This document shows positions 1-5,187 of a stretch of 5,187 nucleotides of DNA, in pieces; position 1 is the first letter of the stretch, and the number at the start of each line of letters is the position of its first letter. A program made the position numbers and the translations under genes. Source of the stretch: an uncultured Clostridia bacterium (lineage in GTDB: Bacteria > Bacillota > Clostridia > Oscillospirales > Ruminococcaceae); contig CALBJC010000069.1 in the NCBI GenBank assembly GCA_937892655.1, positions 1 to 5,187 of the forward strand. Direction: 5' to 3'. The notes under the pieces were generated by a model. It searched no databases and was not told the origin of the DNA. It saw only the letters and a list, made by a program, of their open reading frames with translations.

Positions 1-54
1 CGGGCACAAAAACGCTATGCGTTTCGTGAAATGCGTAGCATTTTTGCCCCATAC
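1..54 (+). repeat. Palindromic 54-bp repeat, left copy
   Basis: Bases 1-54 are identical to the reverse complement of 5133-5186. The copy is itself self-complementary: bases 8-25 pair with 28-45 around a tiny CGTG loop, with two G-U wobbles and one C-A mismatch. The stem then continues through C7-G46 and GGG(2-4)/CCC(47-49) across a two-base bulge. In this orientation the RNA folds best, because the wobbles become A-C mismatches in the other strand. It lies outside recognisable genes and resembles a REP- or MITE-like dispersed intergenic element. The left edge may be cut by the window end. No transposase is present. Confidence 0.85.
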
Positions 55-108
55 ACTACCCTATCCTCATCTCGACAAATGGCATCTCCTCTCACCCGCC
101 AAAGCGTT

Positions 109-146
109 AATCACCTCTGGTGATTATGTTTTCACCAAAGGTGGTT
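109..146. repeat. Intergenic inverted repeat (hairpin)
   Basis: Bases 109-126 pair imperfectly (14 of 18) with 129-146. Each arm also contains a short internal palindrome: AATCACC/GGTGATT at 109-125, and CACC/GGTG at 133-143. The region is upstream of the D,D-peptidase gene and has no downstream T-run, so it is not a clear terminator. It could be a remnant of a repeat element or of a terminator for a gene outside the window. Function unknown. Confidence 0.4.
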
Positions 147-202
147 CAAAGAGGGTACTGACGCAGGCACTAAAAACTCTGTCAAACTATATAAGAGCGT
201 AA

Positions 203-234
203 TTGTCAACTGTTAATTGAAGCGTGCATATAAT
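203..234 (+). promoter_or_regulatory. Weak candidate promoter for the D,D-peptidase gene
   Basis: A perfect -10 hexamer TATAAT lies at 229-234. The best -35 candidate, TTGTCA at 203-208, is 20 bp away, longer than the usual 16-18 bp. The -10 is 33 bp upstream of the chosen ATG, which would give a short leader. The match is suggestive only. Confidence 0.35.
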
Positions 235-267
235 TTACAAACTACATTATATAAGGGTTGTGATTAT

Positions 268-840
268 ATGAAAAAAACGGCGGTTGTGTCAGCGAGGTTT
301 CCGCTTCGGTCTCAAAAAAAGCCCTTTATGCTCACCATTGACGGCAAAAAGCTTGAATACAAGACAGCGCTTGCATTTTTTAGAATGAAAAAAGCAGCGA
401 AAAGGCAGGGGATACAGCTAAAACTCTTGTCGGGATACCGCTCGGCGTCATATCAGAAAATGCTCTTTGATAACTCGGTCAGGGAATATATGGCGGATGG
501 TATGAAAAAAGCGCAGGCGGTTGAGAAAACGGCTCGGTATATAGCGCGCCCTCTTTGCAGTGAGCATAATGCCGGGGTGGCTTGCGATATAGTGAGGGTG
601 TGCGATGATGATACAGATGTTTTGTTTTGCAAAACTGACGAATACCGCTGGCTTATTCTGCATTCCTGGGCTTATGGGTTTATACTGCGCTATCCTCAGG
701 GCAAAGAGGAGATAACGGGGGTTGAGTTTGAGCCGTGGCATTTTAGGTATGTCGGCAAAAAATGTGCCCAAATTATTACAAAAGGGCAAATTTGCCTAGA
801 AGAATATGACAGTTTTCAACGTTTTTACTGCAAAAAATAA
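268..840 (+). CDS. VanXY/VanY-type zinc D,D-peptidase (M15B), cytoplasmic
   Basis: This 190-residue protein belongs to the M15B family, which cleaves D-Ala-D-Ala dipeptides or removes the terminal D-Ala from peptidoglycan precursors. Visible motifs are SGYRS (55-59, with the substrate-binding Arg58), SEHNAGVACDI (98-108, zinc ligands His100 and Asp107) and EPWHFRYVG (155-163, catalytic Glu155 and zinc ligand His158). The C-terminal third, with YGFILRYP, EITG, EPWHFRYVG and LEEY in order, is close to what I remember of enterococcal VanXY, also about 190 residues. No signal peptide or membrane segment is visible, so it should act in the cytoplasm, as VanX/VanXY do and most VanY do not. The ATG at 268 is preferred because AAGGG (253-257) lies 10 bp upstream; a TTG at 217 has no such site. 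No vanH, ligase or VanRS genes are in view, so vancomycin resistance should not be inferred. It appears monocistronic, 103 bp before guaB, with no clear terminator between them. Confidence 0.88.
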   Translation: MKKTAVVSARFPLRSQKKPFMLTIDGKKLEYKTALAFFRMKKAAKRQGIQLKLLSGYRSASYQKMLFDNSVREYMADGMKKAQAVEKTARYIARPLCSEHNAGVACDIVRVCDDDTDVLFCKTDEYRWLILHSWAYGFILRYPQGKEEITGVEFEPWHFRYVGKKCAQIITKGQICLEEYDSFQRFYCKK

Positions 841-867
841 AACTTATCTTACTTTACAATTTTTTTA

Positions 868-896
868 TTGACTAACCCCTTCAATTGTGCTATATT
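868..896 (+). promoter_or_regulatory. guaB promoter
   Basis: TTGACT at 868-873 and TATATT at 891-896 are separated by 17 bp, and TG at 888-889 adds an extended -10. The predicted start near 903 gives a leader of about 40 bases, too short for a purine riboswitch. AGGAGG (931-936) sits 7 bp before the guaB ATG. Confidence 0.8.
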
Positions 897-943
897 TAAT
901 TAAATAATATAGTTGTATTTAAGTTAAAAGAGGAGGATTTTAA

Positions 944-2419
<1,476 letters not shown>

Positions 2420-2433
2420 TTGATCATATAACA

Positions 2434-2465
2434 AAAGAGCATCGCAAAGGCGGTGCTCTTTTTTT
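2434..2465 (+). terminator. Rho-independent terminator of guaB
   Basis: A 12-bp stem pairs 2434-2445 with 2450-2461, including one T-G wobble, around an AAAG loop, and runs into a T-tract ending at 2465. It begins 14 bp after the guaB stop codon. Confidence 0.92.
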
Positions 2466-2540
2466 ATGAAAATGAGTAATCAAGGCATAGGTTTATAAAG
2501 CTCATTGTAAAATTCAAGCAGAAATTTTTATGAAAAACTC

Positions 2541-2568
2541 TTGACAAACATAAAAAGTGTGGTATAAT
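2541..2568 (+). promoter_or_regulatory. Strong promoter of the DUF3793-flavodoxin operon
   Basis: Perfect TTGACA (2541-2546) and TATAAT (2563-2568) hexamers are separated by 16 bp, with TGG before the -10 as an extended element. The predicted start is near 2575, right against the first palindromic operator. The leader to the DUF3793 ATG would be about 240 bases. A near-consensus promoter with a palindrome at its start site suggests strong expression held down by a repressor. Confidence 0.85.
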
Positions 2569-2575
2569 ATAAACA

Positions 2576-2595
2576 GAGTTAGCGTATGCTAACTC
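2576..2595. promoter_or_regulatory. Palindromic operator, copy 1 (start site)
   Basis: GAGTTAGC and GCTAACTC form perfect 8-bp arms around GTAT, directly after the -10 box and covering the predicted start site. The core 16-mer GTTAGCGTATGCTAAC occurs twice more in the same intergenic region. Its TTAG-N6-CTAA geometry matches the core of the DtxR/IdeR iron-repressor consensus. Occupancy here would block transcription initiation. The regulator is inferred, not seen. Confidence 0.7.
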
Positions 2596-2612
2596 GTAAA
2601 TTAAAATTGTAA

Positions 2613-2628
2613 GTTAGCGTATGCTAAC
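2613..2628. promoter_or_regulatory. Palindromic operator, copy 2
   Basis: This is an exact copy of the 16-bp core GTTAGCGTATGCTAAC, beginning 35 bp after the core of copy 1 and about 40 bp inside the predicted transcript. It could be a second repressor site (roadblock or cooperative binding) or fold as an RNA hairpin. Confidence 0.65.
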
Positions 2629-2637
2629 CGCTTGCTG

Positions 2638-2673
2638 TGTAATAACTGCCGCATCGGTGTGGCGGATGTTACA
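2638..2673 (+). other. Stable stem-loop in the operon leader
   Basis: Bases 2638-2652 pair with 2659-2673 across 15 positions, with one A-A mismatch and three G-U wobbles, around a six-base loop ATCGGT. No T-run follows, so it is not an intrinsic terminator. A weaker stem (CGGC/GCCG flanked by AAGAAAT/ATTTCTT, about 2706-2738) and a degenerate operator-like sequence (2683-2698) follow. Together these suggest a structured 5' leader. I recognise no known riboswitch class in it. Confidence 0.55.
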
Positions 2674-2747
2674 GATTAAAAAGTCAGCGTAATGCTTTAA
2701 TAATAAAGAAATTTCTGTCGGCATAAAGCCGATTTCTTAATGCAGTG

Positions 2748-2765
2748 GAGTTAGCGTATGCTAAC
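2748..2765. promoter_or_regulatory. Palindromic operator, copy 3
   Basis: The 16-bp core GTTAGCGTATGCTAAC (2750-2765) recurs exactly, 51 bp before the DUF3793 start codon and preceded by GA as in copy 1. A TAAAAT at 2770-2775 has no matching -35, so a second promoter here is not supported. The site is either a downstream operator or part of an RNA structure in the leader. Confidence 0.62.
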
Positions 2766-2816
2766 TTATTAAAATAGCTGTTGTCAGGGTATATTTCATC
2801 AGAGAGGAGTGCTTTA

Positions 2817-3377
2817 ATGTCAGAAAAGATGATTGTGCGTCACTGTGCGCCAACGCTCGCAGGGCTTAAAACCGCAAATATGTTTTCGTGTATGATAAGC
2901 TCAGAGGATGAGCTGCGCGCGTCTATCCGCTCGCTGAATATGCGTTTTAGAAATAAGGGCATCTGCTTTCTGCCGCTTTGCGTATGCAAAAAGAAGGCAC
3001 TTATTTATGTGTTCAGACCCAAAATGCTTAAAAAGGATTTTTCCTCACCGCTTGCAAAAAGGCTGCTCAAAGAGCATGGCTACAATGTAGACAGTCAATC
3101 GGGGAGTGGCGCTTGCATATCATTTTTGCGCTCCCGCCTTGGCTCGTGTTCTGATTTTCCTCACGAGATAGGCTTGTTTTTAGGCTATCCCCCGAAGGAT
3201 GTAGAAGGATTTATCAAAAACAATGCGGCGTGTGAAAAGTGTGTCGGCTGCTGGAAGGTTTACTCAGATGTTTATAGCGCTCAGAGAACATTTTCACGCT
3301 ACAAGAAGTGTACAGAGGTATATACAAGACATTTTGACAACGGCGCAACCTTAGATAAGCTTGCCGTTGCAATATAA
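2817..3377 (+). CDS. DUF3793 family protein (function unknown)
   Basis: This 186-residue soluble protein has the hallmarks I associate with DUF3793, a clostridial family of unknown biochemical role. These are HCAPTLAGLKTANMF near the N-terminus (9-23), FPHEIGLFLGYPPKDVEGFI in the middle (114-133) and WKVYSD with a downstream FSRYKKC (146-165). It is cysteine-rich, with about ten Cys residues including a CxxCxxC cluster (139, 142, 145), which could bind metal or act in redox chemistry; that is inference. No signal peptide or membrane segment is seen. The ATG at 2817 has AGGAG (2805-2809) 7 bp upstream; an in-frame TTG at 2781 lacks a site. It is co-transcribed with flavodoxin 22 bp downstream, a pairing I recall as recurrent in Clostridia. 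The strong promoter with repeated palindromic operators points to metal- or stress-controlled expression, so a role in the iron-limitation response is plausible. Confidence 0.85.
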   Translation: MSEKMIVRHCAPTLAGLKTANMFSCMISSEDELRASIRSLNMRFRNKGICFLPLCVCKKKALIYVFRPKMLKKDFSSPLAKRLLKEHGYNVDSQSGSGACISFLRSRLGSCSDFPHEIGLFLGYPPKDVEGFIKNNAACEKCVGCWKVYSDVYSAQRTFSRYKKCTEVYTRHFDNGATLDKLAVAI

Positions 3378-3399
3378 AATCAATCAAAGGAGAAATGTT

Positions 3400-3819
3400 A
3401 TGAAAAAAATAGCAGTAGTTTATTGGAGCGGTACCGGTAATACCGAGGCTATGGCAAAAGAGGTAGCAAACGGTATTATAGGAAATTCAAACGAGGCAGT
3501 TGTGCTCACAGCAGATGCCTTTTCAGAGGATATGGTTTCAGGCTTTGACGGCGTTGCGTTTGGTTGTCCTTCAATGGGCTGTGAGGTGCTTGAGGAGAGC
3601 GAGTTTCAGCCGATGTTTGACAGCGTAAAGTCAGCCCTTGGCAAAAAACCTGTTGCTCTTTTTGGCTCTTACGGCTGGGGCGACGGTGAATGGATGAGAA
3701 ACTGGGCAGACGAATGTTCTTCACTCGGTATTAGCCTTGTGGCAGACCCTGTTATCTGTAATGAAGCGCCAGACGATGACACCCTTGCCGCCTGCCTGGC
3801 GCTTGGCGCAAGCTTTTGA
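3400..3819 (+). CDS. Flavodoxin, short-chain
   Basis: This 139-residue protein is a short-chain flavodoxin, an FMN electron carrier that stands in for ferredoxin when iron is scarce. The FMN phosphate-binding loop SGTGNTE (10-16) follows the first beta strand KIAVVYW. The loop contacting one side of the flavin is CPSMGCEVLEESEF (56-69). The other is FGSYGWGDGEWMRNW (88-102), with Trp93 and Trp98 in the flavin environment. Length and motifs match clostridial flavodoxins; the Cys61 in the first loop, where Asp is frequent, is slightly unusual. The ATG at 3400 has AGGAG (3388-3392) 7 bp upstream; an in-frame TTG at 3361 overlaps the DUF3793 gene and is not favoured. It is the second gene of the operon and ends at a strong bidirectional terminator. 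It probably shares the palindrome-controlled promoter at 2541. Confidence 0.96.
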   Translation: MKKIAVVYWSGTGNTEAMAKEVANGIIGNSNEAVVLTADAFSEDMVSGFDGVAFGCPSMGCEVLEESEFQPMFDSVKSALGKKPVALFGSYGWGDGEWMRNWADECSSLGISLVADPVICNEAPDDDTLAACLALGASF

Positions 3820-3850
3820 TTTTGCAAAATTCTTTACTCCTGTAATATTT

Positions 3851-3890
3851 AAAAAATCCCCCTTGTCAGCCTTGACAAAGGGGGATTTTT
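3851..3890. terminator. Bidirectional terminator between flavodoxin and tRNA-Arg
   Basis: ATCCCCCTTGTCA pairs with TGACAAAGGGGGAT (one bulged base) around a short loop near 3868-3872. An A-tract on the left and a T-tract on the right mean it works on both strands. It therefore ends the flavodoxin operon on the plus strand and the convergent tRNA gene on the minus strand. Confidence 0.9.
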
Positions 3891-3892
3891 AT

Positions 3893-3968
3893 TGGCGCGC
3901 CTAAACGGATTTGAACCGTTGCGTATAGCGTCGGAGGCTAACGCTCTATCCAGCTGAGCTATAGGCGC
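3893..3968 (-). tRNA. tRNA-Arg (anticodon CCG)
   Basis: On the minus strand these 76 bases fold as a complete cloverleaf. The acceptor is GCGCCTA/TAGGCGC, the D-stem GCTC/GAGC and the anticodon stem TTAGC/GCTAT with loop CTCCGAC (anticodon at 3932-3934). The variable region is four bases and the T-arm is AACGG-TTCAAAT-CCGTT. Discriminator G73 and an encoded CCA end follow. A20 in the D-loop is the classic arginine identity base. It reads CGG codons. Positions 27 and 43 form a U-U mismatch at the base of the anticodon stem. It lies alone between convergent and divergent protein genes and shares its terminator with the flavodoxin operon. Confidence 0.95.
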
Positions 3969-3987
3969 ATTTTACTTGCTATTTGCT

Positions 3988-4016
3988 ATTTTAACATATT
4001 TTGAGTAACAGTTCAA
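3988..4016 (-). promoter_or_regulatory. tRNA-Arg promoter
   Basis: On the minus strand TTGAAC (4011-4016) and TAAAAT (3988-3993) are separated by 17 bp, with TGT before the -10 as an extended element. The start would lie about 10-15 bases upstream of the mature tRNA 5' end. Confidence 0.72.
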
Positions 4017-4065
4017 GCGGATTTTGTCGCAAGGGCTGTTTTTTGAAAAAACTCCCTTATTTTGC

Positions 4066-4093
4066 TTGACATCCTGCCTTTTTGTGATAAAAT
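4066..4093 (+). promoter_or_regulatory. Promoter of the membrane transporter gene
   Basis: TTGACA (4066-4071) and TAAAAT (4088-4093) are 16 bp apart, with TGA completing an extended -10. The predicted start at about 4100 coincides with the left edge of the Fur-type box. It is divergent from the tRNA promoter. An imperfect inverted repeat (4031-4044 with 4046-4058) lies between the two promoters; I assign it no function. Confidence 0.78.
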
Positions 4094-4099
4094 ATAAAT

Positions 4100-4114
4100 T
4101 GATAATCATTATCA
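4100..4114. promoter_or_regulatory. Fur-superfamily box (perfect 7-1-7)
   Basis: TGATAATCATTATCA is a perfect inverted repeat of two 7-bp arms around one base, the classic 7-1-7 site of Fur, Zur and PerR in Firmicutes. It covers the predicted transcription start, so a bound regulator would block the promoter. The sequence alone does not say which family member, and hence which metal or signal, acts here. Confidence 0.85.
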
Positions 4115-4138
4115 TATTAAGGAGAAGAAAATAAAAGA

Positions 4139-5077
4139 ATGAATTTTATATCTACCCTCACAAGCGGAGGATTCATAACCGCTATGCATGAGCATACTCA
4201 CGCTCATAATAGCGTTAAAGAAGCAATAATACATATTCTGTCGCATTCGTTTTTTGATGCTCTCAAGGCGTTGCCGCTTTTGTTTTTGGTATATCTTTTT
4301 ATCGAGTATTTAGAGCATAAAAATCCCGAAAAGCTTGAAAATGCGCTCAAGAAAATGGGGCCCTTCGGCGCTGTGGGCGGCGCTTTAATCGGCTGTATAC
4401 CGCAATGCGGCTTTTCTGTTGCCGCGGCAAATCTTTATTCGGGCAAGGTTATAACAACGGGTACTATAATCGCCGTTTTTATCTCAACCTCTGATGAGGC
4501 GCTGCCGATAATCTTAGCAGAGCCCAAAATGTTCAAAACGGTTTTTCTGCTTATTTTAACAAAGCTTGTAATCGCTATAACAGCGGGTCTTGTGTGCGAT
4601 TTAGTTCTAAGGCTCATAAAAAAGCCTGATAGAATTTTAGAGGGCGAGGGCTGTGAGCTTTGTTCAGACGATAGCTGTGACTGCGAGCATCACTCTGTTT
4701 TATACTCAGCTGTCTACCATACTGTTTCTATCTTTATATTTATACTGGTTATAAATCTTCTGCTCAATGGTGCTATGGAGCTTTTGGGTCAGGAGAAAAT
4801 CGAAAAGCTTCTGATGACAAACAGCGCTCTGCAGCCGTTTGTTGCAGCCCTTATAGGCTTTATCCCCAACTGCGCGGCATCGGTTATTTTAACCGAGCTT
4901 TTTATAGCAGGCTCAGTAAGCTTCGGCTCGCTTATCGCGGGGCTTTGTACAGGGGCAGGTATGGGGCTTTTAGTTATGCTCAGAACAAACAAGAACAAAA
5001 AAGCTGTATTTGGCATTATGGCAGTACTTTATGCAGCAGCGGTATTGTCAGGCGTTATCCTAAATGCGATAATATAA
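4139..5077 (+). CDS. ArsP_2-type membrane transporter (putative heavy-metal/manganese)
   Basis: This 312-residue multi-pass membrane protein resembles the family annotated as putative 10TM heavy-metal exporter (ArsP_2), 'arsenic efflux protein' or 'putative manganese transporter'; transport has not, to my knowledge, been settled. About eight hydrophobic stretches are visible (near 38-56, 75-98, 103-127, 133-160, 187-210, 230-258, 261-282, 288-312). The protein is an internal duplication: GCIPQCGFSVA (85-95) in the first half matches GFIPNCAASVI (240-250) in the second. Potential metal ligands are a His-rich N-terminus (MHEHTHAH, 16-23) and a loop between the halves with Cys172, 175, 180, 182 and His184-185. 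The start is uncertain: ATG 4139 has AAGGAG 14 bp upstream, and ATG 4184 (residue 16) has GGAGG 13 bp upstream; both gaps are long. The Fur-type box at its promoter supports metal-linked control. The gene is monocistronic and followed by its own terminator. Confidence 0.85.
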   Translation: MNFISTLTSGGFITAMHEHTHAHNSVKEAIIHILSHSFFDALKALPLLFLVYLFIEYLEHKNPEKLENALKKMGPFGAVGGALIGCIPQCGFSVAAANLYSGKVITTGTIIAVFISTSDEALPIILAEPKMFKTVFLLILTKLVIAITAGLVCDLVLRLIKKPDRILEGEGCELCSDDSCDCEHHSVLYSAVYHTVSIFIFILVINLLLNGAMELLGQEKIEKLLMTNSALQPFVAALIGFIPNCAASVILTELFIAGSVSFGSLIAGLCTGAGMGLLVMLRTNKNKKAVFGIMAVLYAAAVLSGVILNAII

Positions 5078-5086
5078 ATCAAACCT

Positions 5087-5111
5087 AGCGTCACAAGTGT
5101 GGCGCTTTTTT
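5087..5111 (+). terminator. Rho-independent terminator of the transporter gene
   Basis: AGCGTCAC (5087-5094) pairs with GTGGCGCT (5099-5106), one T-G wobble, around AAGT, followed by a T-run to 5111. It lies 9 bp after the stop codon. Confidence 0.88.
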
Positions 5112-5132
5112 GTTGCCATTTGTACCACGCCA

Positions 5133-5186
5133 GTATGGGGCAAAAATGCTACGCATTTCACGAAACGCATAGCGTTTTTGTGCCCG
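5133..5186 (-). repeat. Palindromic 54-bp repeat, right copy (inverted)
   Basis: The reverse complement of these bases equals 1-54 exactly, so the two copies form perfect 54-bp inverted repeats at the ends of the window. Identity stops at base 5132. A further 10 bp, TGCCATTTGT at 5114-5123, also recurs in inverted form near the left copy (75-84). It follows the transporter terminator in non-coding DNA. Confidence 0.85.
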
Positions 5187-5187
5187 A

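Noticed and set aside
17..202. 61-residue plus-strand reading frame at the left end
   Set aside because: It begins inside the 54-bp repeat, runs through the 109-146 hairpin, has no ribosome binding site and no recognisable family features.
448..789. 113-residue minus-strand reading frame
   Set aside because: It lies entirely antisense to the D,D-peptidase gene, whose motifs establish the real frame.
841..943. Purine riboswitch ahead of guaB
   Set aside because: The predicted leader is about 40 bases and no purine aptamer-like three-way junction is visible.
2578..2765. CRISPR-like array from the repeated 16-mer
   Set aside because: The repeats are only 16 bp, irregularly spaced (35 and 137 bp between starts), tied to a promoter, and no cas genes are present.
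2770..2775. Second promoter near operator copy 3 (TAAAAT)
   Set aside because: No acceptable -35 hexamer occurs at 16-18 bp upstream.

Overview
This 5.2 kb window looks like chromosomal DNA from a low-to-mid GC Gram-positive anaerobe, probably a Clostridia member of the Oscillospirales/Ruminococcaceae type. That placement is an inference from several things. There are strong AGGAGG-type ribosome binding sites and TTGACA/TATAAT promoters with extended -10 TG elements. A DUF3793-family gene sits next to a short clostridial flavodoxin, and guaB has a codon bias very different from its neighbours. No gene here fixes genus or species.

Layout from left to right: a 54-bp palindromic repeat (1-54); an intergenic stretch with a hairpin; a solitary VanXY/VanY-type zinc D,D-peptidase without signal peptide (268-840); guaB, IMP dehydrogenase, with its own promoter and terminator (944-2465); a 350-bp intergenic region with a strong promoter, three copies of the palindrome GTTAGCGTATGCTAAC and a 15-bp RNA hairpin; a two-gene operon of DUF3793 protein and flavodoxin (2817-3819); a terminator shared with a convergent tRNA-Arg(CCG) gene on the minus strand (3893-3968); a promoter overlapped or followed by a perfect 7-1-7 Fur-type box; a multi-pass membrane protein of the ArsP_2 / 'putative manganese transporter' type (4139-5077) with its terminator; and a second copy of the 54-bp repeat in inverted orientation (5133-5186).

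The right half reads as metal homeostasis. The DUF3793-flavodoxin operon is what a cell would express when iron for ferredoxin is scarce, and its operators keep the TTAG-N6-CTAA geometry of DtxR/IdeR sites. The transporter instead carries a Fur-superfamily box. Two metal-responsive regulators may therefore act on adjacent transcription units. The left half is housekeeping (GMP synthesis) plus a peptidoglycan-precursor peptidase-like enzyme.

The identical inverted repeats at the extreme ends look at first like a transposon, but the cargo (guaB, a tRNA gene, separately regulated operons) is ordinary chromosome. A dispersed intergenic repeat at which a short assembly contig was broken fits better. 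The most promising undescribed element is the multi-palindrome, hairpin-containing leader of the DUF3793-flavodoxin operon.
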